A DNA stretch of 64,000 nucleotides, from positions 372,001-436,000 of the forward strand of contig NW_027102661.1 in the NCBI RefSeq assembly GCF_036373705.1. Direction: 5' to 3'. A program made the translations under genes and the position numbers. The notes under the pieces were generated by a model. It was given only the letters and a program-made list of their open reading frames with translations. It made no database searches and was not told the DNA's origin. Within the stretch, counting starts at the first letter, position 1; every line of letters starts with the position of its first letter. Positions 1 to 8,344 of the stretch are shown here, in pieces. This DNA comes from Amia ocellicauda (Eukaryota; Chordata; Actinopteri; Amiiformes; Amiidae).

Positions 1-66
1 ATAGCCTTATTTACAATACATGCACACAACATGCTCTGAGTCAATGAAAATAATCTGAAGACTTGC

Positions 67-112
67 CTAAAAACTCGTTTAAATCGACGTCGCTGATGTT
101 GTTTCCGGACAT
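67..112 (-). CDS. Exon 1 of spliced leftward gene, element Z (partial)
   Basis: The ATG is at 112-110. The exon encodes 15 codons plus one base and ends at a GC-type donor reading TTAG/GCAAGT. The remaining exons of this copy lie left of the window. The matching exon of element C joins in frame to an exon about 100 bp away. Here the exon is open, whereas copies A and B have a 1-bp deletion in it. Confidence 0.5.
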
Positions 113-1228
113 TGTTGATCTTTAGTCTTAAATCGAAAGGTCAGTATGAGTCTGTCGAGCTGAAGACCAGACCTTCATACTTATACTGATGGCCACATGC
201 CGGATCTGCTTGTAAGGCATTGTTCTGGTCTGGCCTTTGTGCATCAAGACCTATAGTCAACAAACCACTAAGAATATTGCAGGCCTTTATAAGCGCTAAA
301 AAACAACCTGAGCCAAGAAACTAACTATAAAGATCTAAAATAACTAGCGCTTTTACAGTGATTTTTTTTTTTTTTTTAATAGCGATGCTTTGTTTGGTAT
401 TAAACAAGTCACAAACTACTCAGAACAGCGTTTATCCCCGCAAAAGAGATATTTGGGTTTATTTTACAAAGCTTATAAATTATATAGGTTAAAAGTATTC
501 TGAATGTTTTGATACCACATGCCATACGTACTGTTGTCTGAGCCCACCCCCGCCACCCATGGTGTGAGTGATTTAGCCTTGAGTGTTGTGATCTATTTAG
601 CATTGAGTGATCAGTTGTTTTTATTTTTTAAACGATTCCTTATCATCAGGGATTGAGACTGCTAAAATACCTTAAAAGCATATCCTTATCTTAAGTCTAA
701 CTCTTATGAGCTTTAAGACCCTAGAATGTATTTAAGTAAAACGACTGAACACATTATGTGAGAGATAAAATATAACCACAGCTTTTTTTTTTTTTTTTTT
801 ACAAAAACAATTAACCTATACACACAAACACCCACACACACACCCTCTTTTTTAATTTTATTTTTAATTAAATTTGAGGGGAGAGACAGAGCCAGATACA
901 GTGTGGATAACATAAGTACCCTATGCAAAACAGGCATTGTTAGGACCTGGGATCATAACAGACAACAGAACTTGTTGATCTTATAAAATGATTGGGCGAG
1001 AGAGAGAGAGAGACAGACAGAGACAGTGTGAATATGATAAACGCACTATTCAAAACTGGCATTGTTAAGACCTGGGACCATTACAGACAACAGAACTTGT
1101 TGATCTTATAACGGTTTAGATTTACTAAACCATTACATGTATATTTAAAAAAGACCCCCAAACACTACAGGAAGAGCCGACCCATTCACACTCTACAGTT
1201 GACCAACAAGAAAAACAAGAAAAACAGG
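113..1228. other. Non-coding right tail of element Z
   Basis: I see no convincing gene. The stretch holds a minus-strand TATAAA at 286-291 upstream of exon 1, poly-T runs near 363-378 and 783-800, a CA-rich tract at 822-843, a GA-rich tract at 999-1024, an imperfect direct duplication (about 882-988 against 1000-1111), and a perfect hairpin with 7-bp arms at 1113-1131. Short open frames here are low-complexity and look accidental. Confidence 0.7.
286..291 (-). promoter_or_regulatory. Putative TATA box for the spliced leftward gene
   Basis: The minus strand reads TATAAA within GCTTATAAAGGCC, about 175 nt upstream of the exon 1 ATG at 112. The same box is at 49907-49912 in C and near 18340 in A. 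In A and B an extra 150 bp lies between the box and the ATG. Confidence 0.45.
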
Positions 1229-1413
1229 TTATGGGCGGCCTTGTTGTTCAGGGTTTTATGGGTGTACACTTTCTGACGGATATGACGTAGGAATAATTAA
1301 GGAAATAACTCTACCTAAAATCACGCCTCCCAATTATGACGTAGGAATATTAATAAGCTTAGGGCATACGTCATAACAAAATAGGCCGCGCCCATAAAAC
1401 CCTACTATCTACT
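1229..1413. repeat. Right terminal inverted repeat, element Z
   Basis: This is the reverse complement of the left terminal repeat at 4251-4435 with a handful of differences. It ends CTATCTACT at the integration boundary and carries three TACGTCA/TGACGTA motifs. Confidence 0.9.
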
Positions 1414-1419
1414 CATAAG
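1414..1419. repeat. Target-site duplication CATAAG, right side of element Z
   Basis: These six bases directly follow the terminal inverted repeat. The same six bases precede every left end in the window. Confidence 0.85.
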
Positions 1420-1627
1420 AGTAACAGCAATGTCGCCGATCCTGCTACGGTCGTATTGTAACAGCAACAACATGTATCGATTTTAAAACTGTCAGTTCCA
1501 GCGCCTCGCAAAGCTACCCTTCTGTGATCGTTTGTTCTCAAGGGTCAGGATTTCTTGACACTCCGAGGGATGGCCGGCCGCGTTACAGGGACAGATAACA
1601 CGGCACTAGCACGCGTGCACCACGGGT

Positions 1628-1700
1628 TGTTTCCGCCCGGTTTCGAACCAGGGACCTTTCGCGTGTGAGGCGAACGTGATAGCCACTACACTACGGAAAC
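1628..1700 (-). tRNA. tRNA-Val (CAC)
   Basis: The minus strand gives a 73-nt cloverleaf: acceptor arms GTTTCCG and CGGAAAC pair, anticodon loop CTCACAC gives anticodon CAC, and the T loop is TTCGAAA. The 3' end is A without encoded CCA, as in eukaryotes. The B box GGTTCGAAACC is intact. No intron is present. Confidence 0.92.
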
Positions 1701-2260
1701 CGACCTGTCCTGGTGTTTCGAATGGCTCCCATCGAAGCCGGCTGGTAAAACGCGCACAGGCGTTTCCCGTGGGCCAGCCTGTGAGATAAAGGTTTCTATT
1801 TTCACTGACCTATTTTGCATTGCTCAAGGACACATCAGGACACTTTGGAAACTCTTTCAAAGGAAGAACGCCCTGAGCTATGACAAGACTTACACTTACC
1901 CCAACAAGGTGATGCTCAATGGCTTGTTCAAACAGCTGCTGCTCGTCTTGTGCCACCATCAGACAATCACAGAGCTATTGTGCCTTCTACACCTTACGGT
2001 AGCTTTACTTTAACAATAATAATGACGGCGACCACGACGACAAAAAGAAAAACAAGAACAACAACAACAACAACAAGAACAATAACATCATCATCAGATT
2101 TTAATTAAAAGTGGCTACACCAGCGTTTACAATTTCAACCTGTCGACGGACGGACGCTCTGAGTCCAACAATTTCAGGAACTCCAATGAAGAAAAGCCAC
2201 CTACCGCCTCCGGGGAACCACGAGGGCAAGCAGGACGAAAAGGGCTTGCCCACAGCAGGC

Positions 2261-2333
2261 TCTTTCCGCCCGGTTTCAAACCGGGGACCTTTCGTGCGTT
2301 AGGCGAACGTGATAGCCACTACACTACGGAAAC
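2261..2333 (-). pseudogene. tRNA-Val (AAC) relic
   Basis: This aligns over 73 nt with the AAC isoacceptor but is degraded. The first acceptor pair is G against G, the closing pair of the anticodon stem is broken, and the B box reads GGTTTGAAACC instead of GGTTCGAAACC. It is probably not transcribed efficiently. Confidence 0.75.
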
Positions 2334-3222
2334 CAACCCGTCCTGGTGTTTCGAATAACTCCTATCGAAGCCGGCTGGTAAAACGCACACAGGCGTTCCC
2401 CGTGGGCCAGCCTGTGAGATAAAGGTTTCTATTTTCACTGACCTATTTTGCATTGCTCAAGGGCACATCAGGACACTTTGGAAACTCTTTCAAAGGAAGA
2501 ACGCCCTGAGCAATGACAAGACTTACACTTACCCCAACAAGGTGATGCTCAATGGCTTGTTCAAACAGCTGCTGCTCGTCTTGTGCCACCATCAGACAAT
2601 CACAGAGCTATTGTGCCTTCTGCACCTTACGGTAGCAACAAATCTAACTACTGCTTTACTTTAACATTAATAATGACGGCGACTACGACGACAACAAGAA
2701 CAACAACAACAACAACAACATCAACAAGAACAACAACAACATCATCATCATCATCATCAGATTTTAATTAAAAGTGGCTACACCAGCGTTTACAATTTCA
2801 ACCTGTCGACGGACGGACGCTCTGAGTGCACCGATTTCGGGATACTTCGGAAACTCTTTCAAAGGCAGGACGCCCTGCGATCAGACAGTGCCTGCACTTA
2901 GCCCAACAAGGTGATGCTGAATGGCTTGTTCAAACGGCTGGTGGTCTTCCGTCACCACCAGACTATCAGAGCTATTTTGTGCCTTCAACTACATAAGAGT
3001 AACAGCAATGTCACCGATCCTGCTACGGTCGTATTGCAACAGCAACGACATGTATCGATTTTAAAAGTGTCAGTTCCAGCGCCTCGCAAAGCTACCCTTC
3101 TGCGATCATTTGTTCTCAAGGTCAGGATTTCTTGCCACTCCGAGGAAGAGAAAACGACGGCCGGCCATGGGGCAGAGAGATGAGGACGGGTAACACGGCA
3201 CTGGCACGCGTGCACCGCGGGT

Positions 3223-3295
3223 TGTTTCCGCCCAGTTTCGAACCAGGGACTTTTCGCGTGTGAGGCGAACATGATAGCCACTACACTACAGAAAC
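3223..3295 (-). tRNA. tRNA-Val (CAC), slightly diverged
   Basis: Length is 73 nt, with anticodon loop CTCACAC and an intact T loop TTCGAAA. There are a few substitutions (acceptor position 6 becomes a G-T pair; one D/anticodon border base changed). It is foldable but may be on the way to decay. Confidence 0.8.
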
Positions 3296-3861
3296 CAACC
3301 TGTCCTGGGGTTTCGATTGGCTCCCATCGAAGCAGGCTGGTAAAACGCACACAGGCGTTTCCCGTGGGCCTGCCTGTGAGATAAAGGTTTCTATTTTCAC
3401 TGACCTATATTGCATTGCTCAAGGGCACATCAGGACACTTTGGAAACTCTTTTAAAGGAAGAATGCCCTGAGCTATGACAAGACTTACACTTACCCCAAC
3501 AAGGTGATGCTCAATGGCTTGTTCAAACAGCTGCTGCTCGTCTTGTGCCACCATCAGACAATCACAGAGCTATTGTGCCTTCTACACCTTACGGTAGCAA
3601 CAAATCTAACTACAGCTTTACTTTAACAATAATAATGACGGCGATCACGATGACAACAAGAACAACAACAACAACATCATCATCATCATCATCATCAGAT
3701 TTTAATTAAAAGTGGCTACACCAGCGTTTACAATTTCAACCTGTCGACGGACGGACGCTCTGAGAGCACCGATTTCGGGCACTCCAATGAAGAAAAGCTA
3801 CCCACCGCCTCCGGGGAACCACGAGGGCAAACAGGACGAAAAGGGCCGGCCCACAGCAGGC

Positions 3862-3934
3862 TGTTTCCGCCCGGTTTTGAACCGGGGACCTTTCGCGTGT
3901 TAGGCGAACGTGATAACCGCTACACTACGGAAAC
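3862..3934 (-). tRNA. tRNA-Val (AAC)
   Basis: Length is 73 nt, with anticodon loop CTAACAC and perfect acceptor pairing. The T loop reads TTCAAAA here against TTCGAAA in the otherwise identical copy at 53483; the B box still fits GGTTCRANNCC. A minus-strand TTTT (plus AAAA at 3839-3842) lies 20 nt past the 3' end and suits a Pol III terminator. Confidence 0.88.
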
Positions 3935-4244
3935 TGACACCGCCACGTCTTGCTTCAAACGGTTACCGTTGAAGCCTGCTGGTAAAACGGGCTCAGGCAT
4001 TTCAGGTCGGCTAGACTGTGAGATGGCGTCTGAAGTGCCGCGAAAGGATGCCATTTTCACAGACCTGTTTGGCATTGCTAAAGGGCACATCAGGACACTT
4101 CGGAAACTCTTTCAAAGGCAGGACGCCCTGCGCTCTGACAGTGCCTGCACTTAGCCCAACAAGGTGATGCTGAATGGCTTGTTCAAACGGCTGGTGGTCT
4201 TCCGTCACCACCAGACTATCAGAGCTATACTGCGCCTTCAACTA

Positions 4245-4250
4245 CATAAG
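4245..4250. repeat. Target-site duplication CATAAG, left side of element A
   Basis: CATAAG immediately precedes AGTAGATAG. The partner copy is at 19465-19470. The uninterrupted site reads CTACATAAGAGTAAC at about 2990-3004. Confidence 0.92.
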
Positions 4251-4435
4251 AGTAGATAGTAGGGTTTTTTGGGCGCGGCCTATTTTGTTATGACGTATGC
4301 CCTAAGCTTATTAATATTCCTACGTCATAATTGGGGGGCGTGATTTTAGGTAGAGTTATTTCCTTAATTATTCCTACGTCATATCCGTCAGAAAGTGTAC
4401 ACCCATAAAACCCTGAACATCAAGGCCACCCATAA
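4251..4435. repeat. Left terminal inverted repeat, element A
   Basis: It pairs with 19280-19464. It carries TGACGTA at 4291-4297 and TACGTCA at 4321-4327 and 4375-4381 (ATF/CREB-like half sites), plus a G-rich GGGGGGCG box at about 4333-4340. Adenovirus termini are also known to hold ATF and GC-box motifs. Confidence 0.93.
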
Positions 4436-4479
4436 ATACCCCCACCCCTCTGAAGGCAACGCCCCGAAACTCTCCTCTC

Positions 4480-4486
4480 TATTTAA
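4480..4486 (+). promoter_or_regulatory. TATA box of gene 1, element A
   Basis: TATTTAA lies 68 bp upstream of the gene 1 ATG at 4554, just inside the left inverted repeat. It is conserved at 35240-35246 in C and 54101-54107 in D. Confidence 0.6.
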
Positions 4487-4553
4487 GAACCCGCGCTGCT
4501 TTTAGGCAATACCTCTTTAATTCTCAGCATCAGAAACATCCCGCTTCTTCAAC

Positions 4554-5264
4554 ATGTCCAGCGACATCAACATGAAACCCCGCAAGAAACAATCCCGGGC
4601 AAGGGTTCCTGTACTCACCAATTTGAAGATTGAATGCTCCTGGGTGTTGTTCTGGGGGGCTCGACGGGGTTACCACTTTAAAAGGGATCCCAGCTATGTT
4701 GGAGTGGAGCTTTTTGCTTTGGGAGAGAAGGAGGGTACGTTGGAACCTTTTGAGACGGTAATTGAATACTCTTATGAGGACTGGTTGAAGGTGATGGCCT
4801 GGAGAGATCTGGGGCTTGTGGATAAGACTCTAGAAGGCTTGCAAGAGGGTCCAAGAGAATGCGAAATGGAGTCTCCGACTCAGGGTTTTGAAAGGTGTGA
4901 ATGGGAAAGCTTGCAGAACTACGGTAGAGTGGTGAAGAGTCTATCTCTAACTACAGATCGTAAGGTTTTGTTTAGCAGTACCCTGATTACAAACCCTATT
5001 GAAGGGGGTGTGGAGGATCCAGAAAAACAGGTTACTGAAATTATGTTTGACGCCGTGGACTGGCCGTTCTTGAAAGAGGTCATAAACTGTATAAATGATG
5101 GTTTTGACATCTTGACCAAATGTTCGCAACTGGATTTGGTTAGAAGGAGAATATGCTGGATTATGGATTATATATCCCCCTTGAATGACGACGACGATGA
5201 TAAAACAGACGACGTGTGGGGTTTTGGAGGGGGGTCTGACGGCTCAGGGGCTACTCTCTTCTAA
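4554..5264 (+). CDS. Gene 1: two-module protein of unknown function (236 aa)
   Basis: This is the first gene inside the left end. The N-terminus is basic (residues 7-18, rich in K and R). Two similar beta-rich modules follow, at about residues 22-92 and 122-190, each ending in an aromatic/acidic stretch with a DW pair (EDWLKVM and VDWPFLKEV). The pattern recalls the PC4-type single-strand DNA-binding fold, but that is a weak impression. The C-terminus is acidic (DDDDDK) and then glycine-rich. By position it would be an early or regulatory protein. The frame is complete here and in D, C has an internal deletion and B retains only the C-terminal part. Confidence 0.7.
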   Translation: MSSDINMKPRKKQSRARVPVLTNLKIECSWVLFWGARRGYHFKRDPSYVGVELFALGEKEGTLEPFETVIEYSYEDWLKVMAWRDLGLVDKTLEGLQEGPRECEMESPTQGFERCEWESLQNYGRVVKSLSLTTDRKVLFSSTLITNPIEGGVEDPEKQVTEIMFDAVDWPFLKEVINCINDGFDILTKCSQLDLVRRRICWIMDYISPLNDDDDDKTDDVWGFGGGSDGSGATLF

Positions 5265-5298
5265 GAGGGCGGTGTGTCGTGACGTAGTGAAGAGATAG

Positions 5299-5307
5299 GA
5301 TAAAAGG
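5299..5307 (+). promoter_or_regulatory. TATA-like element upstream of gene 2
   Basis: GATAAAAGG lies 36 bp upstream of the ATG at 5343. It is conserved in all copies that keep the region. Confidence 0.4.
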
Positions 5308-5342
5308 CGCAACAATTCAATCATGGTTTAAAATTAAAGAGA

Positions 5343-5861
5343 ATGTCTTACCTGAAAGCTGCGGACGTCGACAGGCTCTACAGGCCTCTTCAAACCCGGG
5401 ATCACCCCTGGTTCTATTCCCCAGATTTTGTATACACTCTGGAACCCTTTGACTGCGGTTACTCTCCAAGACCTCAGACCCTGGACTGCTTCTGCAACTG
5501 GTTCTGTCATCAACACTCTGCAGCTAACCTGAGAGCGCTATTACACCATGTGCTTGACAGAAAAGTAGCCAACGCGAGCCTTTTCTCTACAGATTTAACC
5601 ATCGATGAGGATCAACTTTCAAACCTGGAAAAGTTAATGGCTGCTGTAACAAAGACCGGGGGGTACGAACACTGGGATGAAGCGCTCAAGGGGGCCAAGA
5701 ATGATATTAGGCCATTTCATCAACATCTGTATGACCTTTTACTGAGCATGTTTAATACACCTCTGTTTACTTTTAAAATAGGTCATATTGTTGTTTTATT
5801 TACATATGTAACTGAGGTGTGTGCCTACAAGATAAAGAAACAGGTATATTTGTTGATATAG
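5343..5861 (+). pseudogene. Gene 2/gene 3 deletion fusion, element A
   Basis: The first 46 codons are the start of gene 2 and the rest is gene 3 from its fourth codon. A deletion of about 715 bp with the breakpoint near 5480 removed the Cys/His cluster and acidic tail of gene 2 and the gene 3 start. The join happens to be in frame, giving an open 172-codon frame. Copies B and C show the two separate genes. D has the same fusion with one base different at the breakpoint (C here, T at 55101). Whether the fusion is ever made is unknown. Confidence 0.8.
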
Positions 5862-5972
5862 ATCAAGTAACCAATCATCTGATTTCTTTTTATCTGTACC
5901 GTAGAAAAAATTGTTGTGTATGTTATACTTTTCTCAAATGTCTAAAAAGGGGTATCTGCTCTCCTGAAGTTG

Positions 5973-5994
5973 AATAAAAAACCTTGTATAAAAA
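5973..5994 (+). promoter_or_regulatory. Poly(A) signal abutting the integrase TATA box
   Basis: AATAAA at 5973-5978 would end the gene 1 to 3 transcripts. TATAAAAA at 5987-5994 follows within 10 bp and lies 40 bp upstream of the integrase ATG. The arrangement is the same in every copy. Confidence 0.6.
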
Positions 5995-6033
5995 CTTTGC
6001 GCATAGTGTGGGTCTGTGTGGTTATTTGACAGA

Positions 6034-7086
6034 ATGACTCGGCAAGCTCCCCAAATGCAGGAACTATACTACAACCCAGCCAAGATTGGGGGTTTGGCGG
6101 GTAAGAAGGGTTTTCAAAGAGGACTCGCTGAGGCCGGAGTGAAGGTTAATGATGTGGTTGTTTCAGAATGGTTACGGGAACAAGACGCCTATACCTTACA
6201 TAAACCTCTCAGGATTAACTTTAAAAGAAACCGCGTATATGCAACTGACATAGACTCACAATGGCAAATGGATCTAGTCGATATGTCAAATTTATCAAAA
6301 CATAACAATGGTCACAAATTTATGTTGATGTGTATCGATGTGTTATCAAAATATGCCTGGGCTCGCATTCTACATAATAAAACAGGTCGGGCGGTGACAA
6401 GGGCCTTTGAGGATATATTGTCCCAGGGTCGATGTCCTAAAAAACTGCAGACTGATAAAGGAAAAGAGTTTCTCAACAGAGAATTTCAGAATCTACTGAA
6501 GAGACACAAAATACATCATTTCACCACCGGTAATGAGCTTAAGGCATCGGTAGTGGAGAGGTTTAACCGCACCATAAAGACCAAAATGTGGAGATATTTT
6601 ACAGCGGTCAACACGTTCAAGTATTTTGATAAAGTTCAGGATTTTATCGATACTTGCAACCAAGGGTATCACACCAGTATTAAAATGAAGCCTATAGATG
6701 TGGATCAAAGTAATTCTTTTAAGGTCTATAAAAAATTATACGGACCATTTATTAAGAAGGGAAAAACTACTTATAAGTTCAACATCTGTGATGTGGTTCG
6801 CGTTTCAAAGCTAAGGAGTACTTTTACAGTTACCAAACAGTTGGCTAGAGACCCCCCCGTGTACCGGTTAAAAGACTATGACGGGGAGAATATAGAAGGA
6901 ACGTTTTACGAAGCCGAGTTACAAAAAATTATTGTGGGTAAAGACAGTGTATACAGAGTTGAAAAGATATTAGCTGAAAAAACCCAGAACCGGAAAAAAT
7001 ATGTGTTGATGAAATGGCTTGGATGGCCTGAAAAGTTCAATAGTTGGGTCCCGGAACAACAGGTTTGCGATATTCAATCCTTATAA
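6034..7086 (+). CDS. Retrovirus-like DDE integrase with C-terminal chromodomain, element A
   Basis: This protein catalyses insertion of the linear element into host DNA. The DDE core is seen as D80 (in WQMDLVDM), D141 (LQTDKGKEF) and E175 (ASVVERFNRT). Residues about 303-345 form a chromodomain-like module (YRVEKIL, KWLGWPEKFNSWVPEQ), known in some integrases to read histone marks. I took the ATG at 6034, 40 bp after the TATA box. A 39-bp in-frame deletion between TTT repeats near 6830 removes 13 codons present in B and C, between core and chromodomain. The frame is otherwise open (350 aa). Confidence 0.93.
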   Translation: MTRQAPQMQELYYNPAKIGGLAGKKGFQRGLAEAGVKVNDVVVSEWLREQDAYTLHKPLRINFKRNRVYATDIDSQWQMDLVDMSNLSKHNNGHKFMLMCIDVLSKYAWARILHNKTGRAVTRAFEDILSQGRCPKKLQTDKGKEFLNREFQNLLKRHKIHHFTTGNELKASVVERFNRTIKTKMWRYFTAVNTFKYFDKVQDFIDTCNQGYHTSIKMKPIDVDQSNSFKVYKKLYGPFIKKGKTTYKFNICDVVRVSKLRSTFTVTKQLARDPPVYRLKDYDGENIEGTFYEAELQKIIVGKDSVYRVEKILAEKTQNRKKYVLMKWLGWPEKFNSWVPEQQVCDIQSL

Positions 7087-7131
7087 CAACATGCCCGGGG
7101 TGTGTTGGGGGCATTACTTTCGATACTCAAG

Positions 7132-7853
7132 ATCGAATCAGGAGGCTTCTACGTGACTCTACCCAGTAACGCCTCTCTCGATATATACCCTAAAAATGAA
7201 ATATTTGGAATTTGGAAAATCTATAGATCTAAGGGGGTCGTGGGAAGTGGGGTTGGCGGAAATACAGTATCCTTACACTTGGGCTGTTTTACAAGATAAG
7301 GATGCCACTTTCGCCATTTTTGATGATGTTAAAAAGAGTCAATGGACATTCACGATACAAGGAGGTAATTATGACAATGTGGATAAAATATTAGATGAGA
7401 TGCATAAACAGTTCTCAGAAGGCACCCCCAACATCAAGCTATATTACAACCCTATTAAAAACAGAGTGTACAAGGTGTCAAAACCAGGTATTAGCATTCA
7501 AACCAGCGGCCAACTGGGGCGTATATTAGGGTTCTATTCTGACACAGAGAGCAAGTTCTCAGAAGTGGTGGGGCTGCTTTTACACTCTTTATGTGTATAC
7601 GGATATCATAACCCACCAGAGGGTCTGGGATAGTTATGTCCCCCTTTTGAGAAATGTACTTATTAAAGGTAAAAGCAATGACATGGTCACAATTACTTAT
7701 GACAAACCACACTACGTACCAGTCTCAATGACCCACTTTGACAACATCACGATCGAAGTAAAATCGGATCAGAATATCAACGTACCCTTCCGCTTCGGTA
7801 AAGTTAATGTCAAACTACATTTTCGACCCCTGAAACAGTGTGTACATTATTAA
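7132..7853 (+). pseudogene. Penton (vertex jelly-roll capsid protein), broken, element A
   Basis: It is recognised from GFYVTLPSNAS near the start and VGLAEIQYPYTW, both typical of Maverick penton proteins. Three breaks are visible: the probable start codon is ATC at 7132-7134 (ATG in B and C), a net 11-bp loss near 7203 shifts the frame, and a second shift near 7558-7575 is shared with every other copy. The intact protein would be about 240 aa and sit at capsid vertices. Confidence 0.88.
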
Positions 7854-7854
7854 A

Positions 7855-8342
7855 ATGGCTACCTCGAGGGGTTATGTAGATCCTAGCGCCTATGTGGATT
7901 ATTACAAGATGCAAGATGGAACGGCTTGCCCGGTTTTGTAGGAGCCCCCACAATGTATGGCGCCGGTCTAGGAGGACTCTTTCGTGGTCTCTTTAGAATG
8001 GCCGTACCCCTGCTTAAGAGAGGCTTTGCTATAGCCAGACCCCACTTGAAATCAGCGGCTAAAAATATTGTTAGTGACGTGTTCACCAATGTTATGAACC
8101 GGGCAGCTAGCCATGAGCATCAGGAGGGTTCGGGTCTCATGGTAATGGCGAGGAGGGGGGGTAAAAGAAGAAACAGCATGTGTCCACCAGGGCGACGAAG
8201 ATCCGTGGCTAACAAAAAACGAAGAATCTCTCATTCTCCAACATATCGTGGAAACACTCGGAGAAGGAAGCAGCACAAGAAAAAACCTGCAAAAAGAAAG
8301 TCTCAAAGAAAGAAAAATAGAGCCTCAGGATACATCTTTTAA
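7855..8342 (+). pseudogene. Minor capsid/core protein, adenovirus pVI/pX-like in style, frameshifted, element A
   Basis: The ATG at 7855 opens 24 codons ending in a stop at 7927-7929; the rest (GAGLGGLFRGLFRMAVPLLK and onward) is one frame away from about 7923. The shift lies in a short A run and is in all four copies. The body has a glycine/hydrophobic amphipathic segment, which in Mavericks resembles membrane-active capsid proteins, and then a very Lys/Arg-rich tail (residues about 70-130) likely to bind DNA. Confidence 0.75.
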
Positions 8343-8344
8343 AC

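Larger units (their letters stand above)
1..1413. mobile_element. Element Z: right end of a Maverick/Polinton (adintovirus-like) element
   Basis: This is the right-hand tail of an element whose body lies outside the window. It ends in CTATCTACT at 1413 and is followed by CATAAG, the same 6-bp target duplication seen at the other copies. It matches element C at 49622-51034 with a constant offset of 49,621 and only a few substitutions. It holds exon 1 of the spliced leftward gene, that gene's putative TATA box, an A/T-rich tail with microsatellites, and the right terminal inverted repeat. Confidence 0.9.
1414..4250. repeat. Host tRNA-Val tandem repeat spacer 1
   Basis: This is host DNA between two elements. 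It contains four minus-strand tRNA-Val genes or relics at 1628, 2261, 3223 and 3862, embedded in repeated flanking sequence. The repeat includes ACA/AAC-rich and ATC-rich microsatellites (about 2036-2100, 2690-2760, 3656-3700). An unoccupied copy of the element target site, CATAAG at 2992-2997, lies inside it. Short open frames in the repeat are recurrent by-products of the repeat, not genes. Confidence 0.85.

Noticed and set aside
409-937. Open frames on the minus strand in the right tail
   Set aside because: They are low-complexity, have no homology that I recognise and overlap poly-T and CA runs; the same frames drift between copies.
2111-2302. Recurrent 60-120 codon frames in the tRNA spacers
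   Set aside because: They run across tRNA genes and microsatellites and recur only because the spacer itself is repeated.
2690-2760. Possible CRISPR or minisatellite array in the spacers
   Set aside because: These are ACA/ATC trinucleotide microsatellites with no spacer/repeat structure.
4554-5264. LxCxE retinoblastoma-binding motif in genes 1 to 3, as in small DNA virus oncoproteins
   Set aside because: I looked for L-x-C-x-E in these frames and did not find it.
6034-7086. LTR retrotransposon as the source of the integrase
   Set aside because: There are no LTRs, gag or reverse transcriptase; the neighbours are capsid, protease, ATPase and polymerase B genes and the ends are inverted repeats.
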